Assembly (NCBI GenBank): GCA_002406015.1
Contig: DHMX01000028.1
Location: forward strand, 1-64,000
Direction of reading: 5' to 3'
Length of the DNA stretch: 64,000 bases
Source: Lachnospiraceae bacterium UBA4631
Lineage (GTDB): Bacteria; Bacillota; Clostridia; Lachnospirales; Lachnospiraceae
A program made the position numbers and the translations under genes. Of the stretch, positions 51,901 through 60,559 are shown piece after piece (positions within the stretch are counted from its first letter, which is position 1; every line of letters starts with the position of its first letter). The notes under the pieces are model-generated. The model saw only the letters and a list, made by a program, of their open reading frames with translations, was not told where the DNA came from and searched no databases.

Positions 51901-52992
51901 ATGAGACTAAAGAAATTAATTACAACCGCAGTTATAACGGCTGCAGCATTAATGATGACAACTGCATTGCAACCCAATGATGTGTATGCAGCTTCCGGCT
52001 GGCAGAAAAATAATACCGGTTGGTGGTGGGAAAACGCAGACGGCAGTTATCCGGCAAACGCATGGAAGCAGATAAATGGTACATGGTACTATTTTGATGG
52101 GTCCGGTTATATGACAACGGGATGGCAGAAGGTTGGAGGCATATGGTATTATATGGATAGTTCAGGGGCTATGCAGACCGGCTGGGTAAAGGTAGGAAAT
52201 ACATGGTATTATATGTATAGTTCAGGAGCAATGGCAGCCAATACAGTGATTGATGGTTATACAGTGAATGCTGACGGAGCATGGGTAACAGGTGGTTCAT
52301 CATCCTCTGCATCAGGAACCGGATGGATACAGGATGGAACCGGATGGTGGTATCGGCACTCAGATGGTAGTTATACAACTAACGCATGGGAAAAGATAGA
52401 TGGAACTTGGTATTATTTTAACGCTTCCGGATATATGTATACCGGATGGCTTAAATCCGGAAAGTATTGGTATTATCTAAATAATAATGGTTCTATGGCT
52501 AAAAACACATACATTGGAGATTATTATGTAGATATGGGTGGACGTTGGTTGACCGGAACAGAGAAGGATAAGTATTTACAGGCTCTTCCGGTGGCACAAG
52601 GTATTGCCGCCAGCATTGGAACGGAAGGAACCGACTTAGAAAGGGTTACTGCTGCAGCAAAAGCAGTCAGTGCATATTGTGAACGGCAGTATTATACCAC
52701 AGAAGGAAATAATTACTATACAGCGTATGGACTCTTTATTAGCAGAGAATTTTCATGTGCCGGGGCAACAAGAGGACTGGGAATGGTATTAGAATGTATG
52801 GGATATGATTGGTCTCATGCATATGAGAATCAATGGCATCACCAGTGGTGTATCTTGGAAATGGATGGACAAATCGGATGGGCTGATGGACAAATTGGAT
52901 GGGCTGGATATGGTGACTATGAATCTATACAGAATACAGGAGATGTGATTATTACAACTGTTGAGGTTACACCACCATGGGAAAATAAATAG
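51901..52992 (+). CDS. Secreted choline-binding-repeat protein with transglutaminase-like domain
   Basis: A 363-residue exported protein. A signal peptide (about 1-30, ending VYAASG) is followed by about eight ~20-residue cell-wall-binding repeats (GWQKVGGIWYYMDSSGAMQT type; about 31-225). A C-terminal transglutaminase/cysteine-protease-like domain follows (about 235-360), with Cys286 (REFSCAGATRG), His313/314 (QWHHQWCILE) and Asp in WADGQ as the likely triad. A short internal duplication DGQIGWADGQIGWAG is near the end. The repeats bind teichoic-acid choline or similar wall polymers. The catalytic part may cleave or cross-link wall peptides during mating. AGGGAGGAA precedes the ATG, and the gene has its own promoter and terminator. 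Confidence 0.85.
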   Translation: MRLKKLITTAVITAAALMMTTALQPNDVYAASGWQKNNTGWWWENADGSYPANAWKQINGTWYYFDGSGYMTTGWQKVGGIWYYMDSSGAMQTGWVKVGNTWYYMYSSGAMAANTVIDGYTVNADGAWVTGGSSSSASGTGWIQDGTGWWYRHSDGSYTTNAWEKIDGTWYYFNASGYMYTGWLKSGKYWYYLNNNGSMAKNTYIGDYYVDMGGRWLTGTEKDKYLQALPVAQGIAASIGTEGTDLERVTAAAKAVSAYCERQYYTTEGNNYYTAYGLFISREFSCAGATRGLGMVLECMGYDWSHAYENQWHHQWCILEMDGQIGWADGQIGWAGYGDYESIQNTGDVIITTVEVTPPWENK

Positions 52993-53001
52993 TATATCAT
53001 T

Positions 53002-53031
53002 AAAAAGGAAGTCATATTGGCTTCCTTTTTT
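53002..53031 (+). terminator. Terminator after the choline-binding protein gene
   Basis: AAAAAGGAAG (53002-53011) pairs with CTTCCTTTTT (53021-53030), followed by T. Confidence 0.85.
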
Positions 53032-53113
53032 AGTGCCAAAAATTCAGGAGAGACAGGAATCAAACTTGTCTCTCCTTTTATATAGAGAAGTAAATTTTAA
53101 GGAGAGTGATAAA

Positions 53114-56100
53114 ATGAAAACAAGAAAGAAAGGACTCTGGAAAGTATATGCTATGGTCTTTGTAGCATTGATAGTAGTACAGAGTCTGGCAGGGGTAAAT
53201 ACGGTTTTTGCAGATACTACAACCCTGCATTGTCTAAACGTATGGACATCTGACAACATGACAGTCTATAAAAATGCTTCAGAAACGGTTTCGCATCCAC
53301 AAATTATGTATGTATCCGGTACGGAAAAGCCAGTATTCTGCATTGATTTAGGAAAGGCGGCGGCAACTGGAGATACACTGACATCTAAGGAACAGGCAGA
53401 TTATACGAGACTGAATGACAAGCAGAAGCAGGCAATTGGATATGTTCTGGGTAGTAATGCACAGTTGACACCACCTGTCGGAGCTGTAGACGGTTATGCC
53501 GGAGCTGATTATACCGATACTTCTGTTCAACAACAGATGAAGTGGTTCTGGTCTACGCAGCTTATGATATGGTATTTCATTGATTATTATGATGATGAAA
53601 CCGTTGATTGCGGAGGAATGAACTGGGCTGGAGTAGAGAATACCTGTAATGCCGGATGGGGAGACTTGACGGAGTGTAATCGTATTTGGTATTACGTTAT
53701 TAACATGATGCGAATACCATCTTTTGCAGTGGATTACTATGAGGTTGATGATGCAGACACACCTGTATATGAAATGACATGGAATAACAGTAGTAATCAG
53801 TATGAAGTAATATTACATCATACCGATGCGGAAAGTCGAGTTATGGCTCATTATGAAGAGGCAAACGGAAAGTTACATTACATAGTATGTAATGCAGACG
53901 GAACTCCGAATGACGAGGGGGAATACTTAAAGGTTTATACAACGGAAGCTATTGCACAGGATTCCGCACTGGAAACGTGGGGATACAAGGAAGGAAAGTT
54001 AAATAAATATGTTTTTGATGCAAATGATAGTAATCCTCAGGACGGCTGTGAAGCTGGTGTAATTATTGATGCTCTTCCGGTCTGGTTCAAATTTAAGGTT
54101 TATACTGCAGGGGAATCGGATTTAACTATCAGCAAAAAGGACATTACAACGCAGGAAGAATTACCAGGGTGTACGTTGTCAGTAACGTCTCCGGATGGAA
54201 CTATTACCTATGATACGTGGGTGTCAACGAATATCCCACATCCTATCACCGGACTTGAGACAGGAACTTATGTATTGCATGAATTAATTCCGGCAAGTGG
54301 ATATACGATAGCGAATGATGTGACTTTTTCTTACGATAAGGCTTCTAATACAGCACAGACAGTTACTATGTATAATGCTAAAACCAGAGTGGAGCTGCTA
54401 AAAACAGATGAAGCAGGAAATCCGTTAGCTGGAGCTAAACTGGAAGTAAGAAGGGCGGACGGAACTTTTGTAGAAAGTTGGACATCAGGAGCAACTGCTC
54501 ATGTAATAGAAGGTCTGCCAGCAGGAAATTACATATTAAGAGAGACACAGGCACCAAGCGGATATACGATAGCAGCGGATAAGCCATTTACAGTAACTCA
54601 GGTAAATCAGACGGTAGCGGTTACTATGGCAGATAAGAAGACCAGAGTAGAATTACTAAAAACGGATTCATCCGGAAATCCGTTAGCTGGAGCTAAACTG
54701 GAAGTAAGAAGGGCAGACGGAACTTTTGTAGAAAGTTGGACGAGTGGAGCAACCGCTCATGTAATAGAAGGTCTTTCTGAAGGAAATTATGTATTAAAGG
54801 AAACACAGGCACCAAGTGGATATACAATAGCAGCGGATAAGCCATTTACAGTAACGCAGGTAAATCAGACGGTAGTGGTTACTATGGCAGATAGGAAGAC
54901 CAGAGTAGAATTACTAAAAACGGATGCATCCGGAAATCTGTTAGCCGGAGCGAAGTTGGAAGTGCGGAAAGCAGACGGAACTTTTGTAGAAAGTTGGACA
55001 TCCGGAACAACCGCTCATGTAATAGAAGGACTGCCGGCAGGAAATTACATATTAAGAGAGACACAGGCACCTGTGGGATATACCCTTGCAGCGGATAAGC
55101 CATTCACAGTAACCTCGGTAAATCAGACAGTTACAGTCACAATGGAAGATAATACGGTGTTGGGAAAGATTCGGGTGTATAAGACTGGAGAGCAGGTAAT
55201 CGGTTCTACAGAATATAGTTCAATCTATGGTTCTTTTCATCGTTTGGATTTCGAGCAGAAGCCATTAGAAGGAGTCGTATTTGCCATATATCGTGAGGAT
55301 GGTACATGGATAGGTAATTTGACAACCGACCGTAATGGTTACGCTGAATCTGCGTATTTGGAATGGGGTAATTATTACCTGATTGAAGTTAAGACGAAAA
55401 ACGGCTTGGTGAATAAGCAGGAAAAGATACCAGTATCCTTAACTTGTCCGGATAGTTATCATGAAGGAGTTTACTATGCGGACGTAACTGTTAAAAATGA
55501 GGTTGGTGATACCGAAATTAATGTATACAAGCAAGGAGAAATCTTAAATGTAGAACAGGGAACTTATTCGTTTGGAAAGAAACCATTGCCGGGCGTAATT
55601 TTTGGAGTATATACAGCAAAGGATATTTTGGATTATCAGAATCAGGTGGTGCTGACAGCAGATTCCTGTATTGGATACATTAAAACAGGAGAAGATGGCA
55701 AAGCGACCTTGCGGGATGCCTTATGTGAAGGTGAATACTATTACAAAGAGGTACAAACGATAGACGGTTATATTCTGGACACGACAAGGAAAAATTTCAC
55801 CCTTTCATTAGGAAATACAGAATTAAACACAATGGATGTAAATAAAGAAAATCCGGATGTAAACAAACTTTACAAAGCAAGGCTGCAGCTTACGAAAAGT
55901 GACAGTGCAGATTCGAATGTAGTTTTAAGTGGAGTTGAATTTCAGCTTTATAATGAAAAGGATGAGCTTATGGGAACCTATGTAACAGATGAGTCGGGTA
56001 GAATAATAATTGATGACCTGCCATATGGTTCTTATTACTTTGTGGAAACAAAGACAGCAGATGGTTATGTTATAGACACATCTCCACATCGTTTTACAGC

Positions 56101-56257
56101 AGATACGGAAACGATGAATCTTGATGTAACTAATGAAAAACAACCTGAGACACCAAAGACCGGTGATTCAGCTCCAGTAGGAATGCTTATAGCACTCATA
56201 GCTGGAGCTTTTTCTTTCGGTATCATATGCTTCAGATTACAGAAAAGAAAAAGGTAA
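53114..56257 (+). CDS. Thioester-domain, SpaA-repeat surface adhesin (LPxTG-type)
   Basis: A 1047-residue wall-anchored protein. A signal peptide (about 1-34, ending VFADTT) precedes a thioester domain (about 35-230). In this domain Cys76 (KPVFCIDLGK) and Gln149 in the TQxxIW motif (STQLMIWYF) would form the internal bond that traps host or partner surface amines. Six or so SpaA/Cna-B domains follow, three of them being near-identical 86-residue repeats (54383-55156). The sorting signal is TPKTGDS, a hydrophobic stretch and QKRKR. The start is ATG 53114 with AAGGAGAGTG upstream; the open frame extends further but overlaps the previous terminator. It probably promotes attachment during mating or host colonisation. 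Confidence 0.9.
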   Translation: MKTRKKGLWKVYAMVFVALIVVQSLAGVNTVFADTTTLHCLNVWTSDNMTVYKNASETVSHPQIMYVSGTEKPVFCIDLGKAAATGDTLTSKEQADYTRLNDKQKQAIGYVLGSNAQLTPPVGAVDGYAGADYTDTSVQQQMKWFWSTQLMIWYFIDYYDDETVDCGGMNWAGVENTCNAGWGDLTECNRIWYYVINMMRIPSFAVDYYEVDDADTPVYEMTWNNSSNQYEVILHHTDAESRVMAHYEEANGKLHYIVCNADGTPNDEGEYLKVYTTEAIAQDSALETWGYKEGKLNKYVFDANDSNPQDGCEAGVIIDALPVWFKFKVYTAGESDLTISKKDITTQEELPGCTLSVTSPDGTITYDTWVSTNIPHPITGLETGTYVLHELIPASGYTIANDVTFSYDKASNTAQTVTMYNAKTRVELLKTDEAGNPLAGAKLEVRRADGTFVESWTSGATAHVIEGLPAGNYILRETQAPSGYTIAADKPFTVTQVNQTVAVTMADKKTRVELLKTDSSGNPLAGAKLEVRRADGTFVESWTSGATAHVIEGLSEGNYVLKETQAPSGYTIAADKPFTVTQVNQTVVVTMADRKTRVELLKTDASGNLLAGAKLEVRKADGTFVESWTSGTTAHVIEGLPAGNYILRETQAPVGYTLAADKPFTVTSVNQTVTVTMEDNTVLGKIRVYKTGEQVIGSTEYSSIYGSFHRLDFEQKPLEGVVFAIYREDGTWIGNLTTDRNGYAESAYLEWGNYYLIEVKTKNGLVNKQEKIPVSLTCPDSYHEGVYYADVTVKNEVGDTEINVYKQGEILNVEQGTYSFGKKPLPGVIFGVYTAKDILDYQNQVVLTADSCIGYIKTGEDGKATLRDALCEGEYYYKEVQTIDGYILDTTRKNFTLSLGNTELNTMDVNKENPDVNKLYKARLQLTKSDSADSNVVLSGVEFQLYNEKDELMGTYVTDESGRIIIDDLPYGSYYFVETKTADGYVIDTSPHRFTADTETMNLDVTNEKQPETPKTGDSAPVGMLIALIAGAFSFGIICFRLQKRKR
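54383..55156 (+). repeat. Three 258-bp tandem repeats in the adhesin gene
   Basis: Repeats start at 54383, 54641 and 54899, each coding for 86 residues beginning TRVELLKTD. They are SpaA-type beta domains. The first two are nearly identical even at the DNA level; the third has diverged more (for example GYTLAADKPFTVTSV). Such exact repeats suggest recent duplication and possible copy-number variation between strains. Confidence 0.9.
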
Positions 56258-56284
56258 TGCAGGAAATACAAGTAAATTAGTTCA

Positions 56285-56313
56285 TTGCGTTCAAATAATG
56301 CATATGCTATAAT
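56285..56313 (+). promoter_or_regulatory. Promoter ahead of a terminator and the ssb operon
   Basis: TTGCGT (56285-56290), a 17-base spacer and TATAAT (56308-56313) with TATGC before the -10, like the promoter at 51774-51802. Confidence 0.6.
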
Positions 56314-56319
56314 GGCATC

Positions 56320-56395
56320 AGCTAAGAAAAGAGATTAGTGTCATCTGTACACAAAACGAACCCCCAGAAGCCATCACTTCTGAGGGTTCTTCTCT
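56320..56395 (+). ncRNA. Candidate short RNA or attenuated leader
   Basis: Transcription from the promoter at 56285-56313 would meet a strong hairpin (56358-56395) after about 75 bases and stop before ssb. It could be an independent small RNA or a regulated leader whose read-through feeds the ssb-VirB4 operon. Inference only. Confidence 0.35.
56358..56395 (+). terminator. Terminator between the promoter and ssb
   Basis: GAACCC-CAGAAG (56358-56370) pairs with CTTCTG-GGGTTC (56377-56389) with one mismatch, then TTCTCTATTT. Confidence 0.8.
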
Positions 56396-56453
56396 ATTTG
56401 GTTGGTAGAGCATCCATTAGGCTAGGTAAATGCTACATAAAGAAACATAATAT

Positions 56454-56473
56454 GAGCCGGATAGGCTCTTTTT
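56454..56473 (+). terminator. Second, short terminator-like hairpin before ssb
   Basis: GAGCC (56454-56458) pairs with GGCTC (56464-56468), followed by TTTTT. With the hairpin at 56358 it gives two stops before the ssb ribosome site AAGGAGGAA. Confidence 0.5.
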
Positions 56474-56494
56474 AATTTTAAGGAGGAATTTTAT

Positions 56495-56938
56495 ATGAAT
56501 AAAGTAATTATGATGGGCCGTTTAACAAGGGACCCGGAGGTTCGATACTCTCAGGGTGCAAGTCAGACCGCAATCGCAAGATTTTCACTTGCTGTTGACC
56601 GCAGATGGAAGCGGGAAGGTGAACCGGATGCAGACTTTTTTAATTGTACTGTATTTGGCAGACAGGCAGATTTTGTTGAGAAGTATTTGAAACAGGGAAT
56701 TAAGGTTGTTATTACAGGTCGTGTGCAGAATGACAATTATACGAATAAAGAAGGACAGAAGGTATATTCCGTACAGATTATAGTAGAAGAGATAGAATTT
56801 GCAGAGAGTAAGAATGCGGCAGGTAATGCCGGTGGTTCTGTGTATCAGGCAGATTCCAGACCATCTCCAAGTCAGGCAGCCGGTGATGGCTTTGTGAGTA
56901 TCCCGGACGGTGCTGCAGAGGAGTTACCATTCAATTAG
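56495..56938 (+). CDS. ssb: Single-stranded DNA-binding protein
   Basis: A 147-residue SSB. The OB fold opens with MNKVIMMGRLTRDPEVRYSQG and contains ARFSLAVDRRWKR, DFFNCTVFGRQADFVEKYLKQG and VVITGRVQNDNYTNKEGQKVYS. A Gly/Ser/Pro linker follows, and the acidic tip EELPFN replaces the usual DDDIPF. It coats the transferred strand and interacts with the element's replication or transfer enzymes. AAGGAGGAA precedes the ATG. The next gene follows by 16 bases. Confidence 0.95.
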   Translation: MNKVIMMGRLTRDPEVRYSQGASQTAIARFSLAVDRRWKREGEPDADFFNCTVFGRQADFVEKYLKQGIKVVITGRVQNDNYTNKEGQKVYSVQIIVEEIEFAESKNAAGNAGGSVYQADSRPSPSQAAGDGFVSIPDGAAEELPFN

Positions 56939-56954
56939 AAAAGGGGGAAACTCT

Positions 56955-57617
56955 ATGAAGTTAATTATTATATTCGTTTTGGGAATGGCTGTGGTTGCCT
57001 ATTTTTTATTTTTTGACAATAAGAAACCAAAAAAGGATAAAAACGGTAAAAAGACAACACAGGAATTTATTAATGTAATTGATATAAGTCCGGAAGGAAT
57101 TATAGAGACTAGAGATGGATATTATATCGGAACTTTAATGGTTTCAGGTAGGAAAACGGATTTGTTAAGCCGGAGGGAGCAGCAGGGGCTTATAGACCAA
57201 CAGACAGCAGAAGTATCCACTCTAGCTTCTGGGTGGCAGATATTAGCGGTTTCTCAGCCGGAGGATAATGCCGCTATTGTGTCTCAGTATAGTGAATTAC
57301 TGGACAACACGCAAAACATGATTCAGAAGAAGCTGCTTCGGGAAGCCATTCGGTTTCAGAATAAGCTGGTGTTAGACGGAGAAAACATGGAGCGGCAGTT
57401 TTATATCAAATTGTGGGAAGTAAAACGTGACGGAGCAGAACAGGAATTAGGCAGCCGGTTAAATCAATTTGCAAAATGTTTTGATGTAAGCGGATACACC
57501 TGTGAACGAGCCAACCGGGAGGAGGTTATCCGCCTTTGTAATATGATTCATAATCCTACAGCTCTGTTATATGAGGCAGATGATATTGAGTATGGAATGC
57601 CAAGGATTATTTATTGA
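56955..57617 (+). CDS. VirB4 N-terminal-domain-like transfer protein (separate gene)
   Basis: A 220-residue protein with one N-terminal helix (about 2-18) then a soluble domain with FINVIDISPEGIIETRDGYYIG, a region like the N-terminal part of VirB4/TraC ATPases. The next gene, coding for a VirB4 with a full motor domain, overlaps in its ribosome site. This suggests that what is one protein in other systems is encoded in two genes here. GGGGGAAACTCT precedes ATG 56955. Other readings, such as an independent membrane subunit, remain possible. Confidence 0.6.
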   Translation: MKLIIIFVLGMAVVAYFLFFDNKKPKKDKNGKKTTQEFINVIDISPEGIIETRDGYYIGTLMVSGRKTDLLSRREQQGLIDQQTAEVSTLASGWQILAVSQPEDNAAIVSQYSELLDNTQNMIQKKLLREAIRFQNKLVLDGENMERQFYIKLWEVKRDGAEQELGSRLNQFAKCFDVSGYTCERANREEVIRLCNMIHNPTALLYEADDIEYGMPRIIY

Positions 57618-57631
57618 CGGAGGTGGAGAAA

Positions 57632-59431
57632 ATGAGCAAAAAAAAGAAGGAATTAGATGCCGGGCTATTAAATGTCATAGCACCCATAGCTTTACAGTTT
57701 AATCATACAACCATGCAGATTGGTGATAACGCAGCGAGAGGATATGGAGTGGTACGATATTCTTCAGATAATCAGCCGGGGTGGATTTCAAAGATAACGA
57801 ATCTGCCAAATTCGGTAGTATCTGTGACGTATAATCCTGTGGATACCGAAGAAATGATAGCGGTATTAGATAGTAATATTAATGCGGCCAAAAAACGAAA
57901 GGAGGACGCAAAGAAGCAGTCAGAAGAGAGCGGGGCAGAAAAGGAAGTGCGACACTCTAAAAAGTTGATGGATGAAATTGACGATAATAATGAGAGTATA
58001 GGGCTTTTATCTACGGTTGTGGTTCCGATGGCAGGCGAAAAGGTAATGGACCGGGTAGACCGGAAAGCAAAAAGTGCAGTTAAAAAAGCAAAATGCCGGA
58101 TGCGGTGCATGGTAAATATGCAGAAGGATATATTTAAGCAAATATCACCAACCTATATTCCGCAGGAAAACATTACAGAAGTAACCGGCAGAGTAACTCC
58201 CTTACGTACGCTGTTAGGAGGTTTTCCATTCCAGAAATCCGGATTAAATGATAACAGTGGATATTATTTTGCAAAGGATGATTCCGGAGGCATTGTAACT
58301 ATGGACATCTGGAAGCGTCAGGGAGACCGCACAAATACGAATATTGCAGTGCTGGGGGTTCCGGGTGTCGGCAAATCCACTAAAATAAAAGATATGATGG
58401 TAGACGAATACATGATGGGAACGAAGGTTCTTGTTATTGACCCGGAGGACGAATATAAAGAACAGTGCCGGGTATTAGAAGGTTCGTGGCTGAATGCTGC
58501 AGGAGGTTCCAGAAGTCGGATTAATCCGCTACAAATTCAGGAAATACCGGTGGATGAGGAGGACGAGTATTATCGAGACGAAGGCTGGGGGATGGGAGCA
58601 TTAGCTTTATATCTGAAGCACTTAGAGACATTTTTTACATTGTATTCGCCCAGCATTGATGACTATAAGTTGTCCTATCTTAAACAGGCATTAATAGAAT
58701 TATATGATAAACATGGAATCCGTTTTGATACAGATGTATCGGCTCTAAAAAACGAAGATTATCCGATTATATCCGAGCTGGTAGACCTGATGAAAGAAAA
58801 GGCTGCTACAGAACAGAAAGTAACCTACTGGCAGGATTTGGTTGATTTGTTATGGGATATGGCATATGGAGCAGATGCATTTTTATTTAATGGACATACA
58901 ACGATTAATGCAGGCAGTAAATATACTTGCATTTCAACATCCGGCTTAAATGATGCTTCAGAGAGGATAAAACGGACACAGTATTTTAATTTATTGACAT
59001 GGGCATGGAAGGAAATCAGTAGAGACCGTACGGAGCGGGTCATATTAGTATGTGATGAGGCATATCTGTTGGTTGACCCGGATATACCGCAATCACTCAT
59101 ATTCCTTCGGAATGCGATGAAGCGGGCCAGAAAATATGAAGCGGGTATTTGGGTAATTACTCAGAATGTAATTGATTTTCTGAATGAAAAAGTAAAGATG
59201 TACGGTCAGGAGCTTCTCGATAATCCGTCATATAAGATACTTATGGGTATTGATGGAGCAAATCTGGAGAAGGTAGTAGAATTATATCGACTAACGGAGC
59301 AGGAAATCACATTGCTGGAAGCAAAGCGGCGAGGACATGCTATCCTGATGGCAGGAAGGCGGCGGATGCATGTGAAATTTGATATAGCAGACTATAAATT
59401 TCAATACTTTGGTACCGCAGGCGGAAGGTAA
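57632..59431 (+). CDS. virB4: VirB4/TraE-type conjugation ATPase
   Basis: A 599-residue ATPase that energises the type IV channel. Walker A is LGVPGVGKSTK (Lys248), followed by TKVLVIDPEDEYKEQC. Walker B is RVILVCDEAYLLVD, with the arginine-finger region KRARKYEAGIWVITQNV and the sensor ILMGIDGANLEKV. GGAGGTGGAG lies before the ATG; an upstream in-frame TTG is rejected. It is preceded by a separate gene for an N-terminal-like part. Confidence 0.92.
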   Translation: MSKKKKELDAGLLNVIAPIALQFNHTTMQIGDNAARGYGVVRYSSDNQPGWISKITNLPNSVVSVTYNPVDTEEMIAVLDSNINAAKKRKEDAKKQSEESGAEKEVRHSKKLMDEIDDNNESIGLLSTVVVPMAGEKVMDRVDRKAKSAVKKAKCRMRCMVNMQKDIFKQISPTYIPQENITEVTGRVTPLRTLLGGFPFQKSGLNDNSGYYFAKDDSGGIVTMDIWKRQGDRTNTNIAVLGVPGVGKSTKIKDMMVDEYMMGTKVLVIDPEDEYKEQCRVLEGSWLNAAGGSRSRINPLQIQEIPVDEEDEYYRDEGWGMGALALYLKHLETFFTLYSPSIDDYKLSYLKQALIELYDKHGIRFDTDVSALKNEDYPIISELVDLMKEKAATEQKVTYWQDLVDLLWDMAYGADAFLFNGHTTINAGSKYTCISTSGLNDASERIKRTQYFNLLTWAWKEISRDRTERVILVCDEAYLLVDPDIPQSLIFLRNAMKRARKYEAGIWVITQNVIDFLNEKVKMYGQELLDNPSYKILMGIDGANLEKVVELYRLTEQEITLLEAKRRGHAILMAGRRRMHVKFDIADYKFQYFGTAGGR

Positions 59432-59440
59432 GGTGATGAA

Positions 59441-60079
59441 ATGAAGCGAGGAGTGATATGGGGCGGCGTAGGTCTGCTCCTTTTTATATTGTTATTTGCT
59501 TCAGGGGCAGAAAGTCAGCCTGCAGATGTTATCCATGGAGAAATACCGATTGTATATTACAACCAGGCAGATTCAGCATGGGGTAATAATTACTACGATA
59601 CAAGGGATGAAAAAAGCCAGACAATAGCCAGCGGTGGGTGTGGGCCCACTTCGCTGGCTATTGTATATAGTTCTTTAACCGGTGAAGAAAAGAATCCGGC
59701 AGATATGGCGGTCTATGCGATGCAGAATGGATATTGTGCAGCACCACAGGGGAGCTATCGTTCGTTGTTTACAAGAGGAGCTGCCGGATTAGGGCTGACA
59801 AATGAGTACGCAGGAGAAGATTTATCAGAGGCATTAAAGTATTTAGAAGATGGAGATTTAATAGTGGCTTTGATGGGAAAGGGTATCTTCTGTGATGGCG
59901 GGCATTTCGTAGTAATCCGGGGAATTACGGATGAAGGAAATATCCTTGTGGCTGATTGTTGGAACAAAGAAAATAACTCAAAGGAATTTACTATAAGTGT
60001 AATTGAGCAGAACCTCAAAAAAGATGGAGGAGGATGCTTATGGGTATTAGGATATGAAGAAAAAGGAGAAGCAGAATGA
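59441..60079 (+). CDS. Exported C39-type (papain-like) peptidase, probable wall hydrolase of the transfer system
   Basis: A 212-residue protein with an N-terminal signal/anchor (about 5-22, GVIWGGVGLLLFILLFASG). A peptidase_C39_2-type domain follows, with catalytic Cys67 in SGGCGPTSLAIVYSSL and His155 in DGGHFVVIRGI, then an Asn/Asp in ILVADCWN. Such enzymes cleave wall cross-bridges or peptides, and in Gram-positive conjugation they take the VirB1 (VirB1-like hydrolase) place. No lysozyme domain is attached. The gene overlaps the next one by ATGA. Confidence 0.85.
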   Translation: MKRGVIWGGVGLLLFILLFASGAESQPADVIHGEIPIVYYNQADSAWGNNYYDTRDEKSQTIASGGCGPTSLAIVYSSLTGEEKNPADMAVYAMQNGYCAAPQGSYRSLFTRGAAGLGLTNEYAGEDLSEALKYLEDGDLIVALMGKGIFCDGGHFVVIRGITDEGNILVADCWNKENNSKEFTISVIEQNLKKDGGGCLWVLGYEEKGEAE

Positions 60080-60396
60080 GAAAAGGCGAAAAGGGAAGAC
60101 AGGCAGAATTATTTATTTGGGGAGGGCTTTTTATATTATGTATAATCGGCTCTCTCTTTTATTTTATTAAAGATAGAACCGTAACTGAATCTGCTGAAAT
60201 TACAGAGACTACAGAAGCTGCAGAAAGCATGGAGCCGGTTGCAACATTGCAACAAACGGAAGTAGCAACAGAGATGGATATACTTCAAGAAAACTCAACA
60301 ACTGAAGATATGGAGTCTACAGAACCGGAAACGGAAGCAACAGTAGAACCGGAAACAGAATCAGGGGATATGCCATCCGGAGTTATCACAGAATAA
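60076..60396 (+). CDS. Small membrane protein with Glu/Thr-rich exterior tail
   Basis: A 106-residue protein with a short basic N-terminus, one helix (about 12-31, LFIWGGLFILCIIGSLFYFI) and a low-complexity Glu/Thr/Ser tail exposed outside. It overlaps the preceding peptidase gene by 4 bases and is the last gene before a terminator. It resembles the tails of the CpaE-like protein (49647) in composition. I do not recognise a family. Confidence 0.65.
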   Translation: MRKGEKGRQAELFIWGGLFILCIIGSLFYFIKDRTVTESAEITETTEAAESMEPVATLQQTEVATEMDILQENSTTEDMESTEPETEATVEPETESGDMPSGVITE

Positions 60397-60401
60397 AAAA
60401 T

Positions 60402-60429
60402 ATCCCACCTGCTTGGCACCAGGTGGGAT
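60402..60429 (+). terminator. Hairpin at the end of the VirB4 operon
   Basis: ATCCCACCTG (60402-60411) pairs with CAGGTGGGAT (60420-60429). No T-tract follows directly. Confidence 0.55.
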
Positions 60430-60453
60430 TCGGGTTAAGCATTTCAAACACAA

Positions 60454-60523
60454 AAAACACTTAACAAACATTTCAAAATGTTCCTTTACTATAAATTGAT
60501 TTTTTTGATTTGTCAAGTGTTTT
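60454..60523. repeat. 15-bp inverted repeat upstream of the replication-initiator-like gene
   Basis: AAAACACTTAACAAA (60454-60468) is inverted at 60509-60523 with one mismatch. ACATTTCAAA/GCATTTCAAA direct repeats lie beside or within it, and the region is very AT-rich. It could be an operator, terminator or replication origin for the gene starting at 60560. Confidence 0.6.
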
Positions 60524-60559
60524 AGAAAAATAAATGAGAATTCAGAAGAGGTAAAGGAT

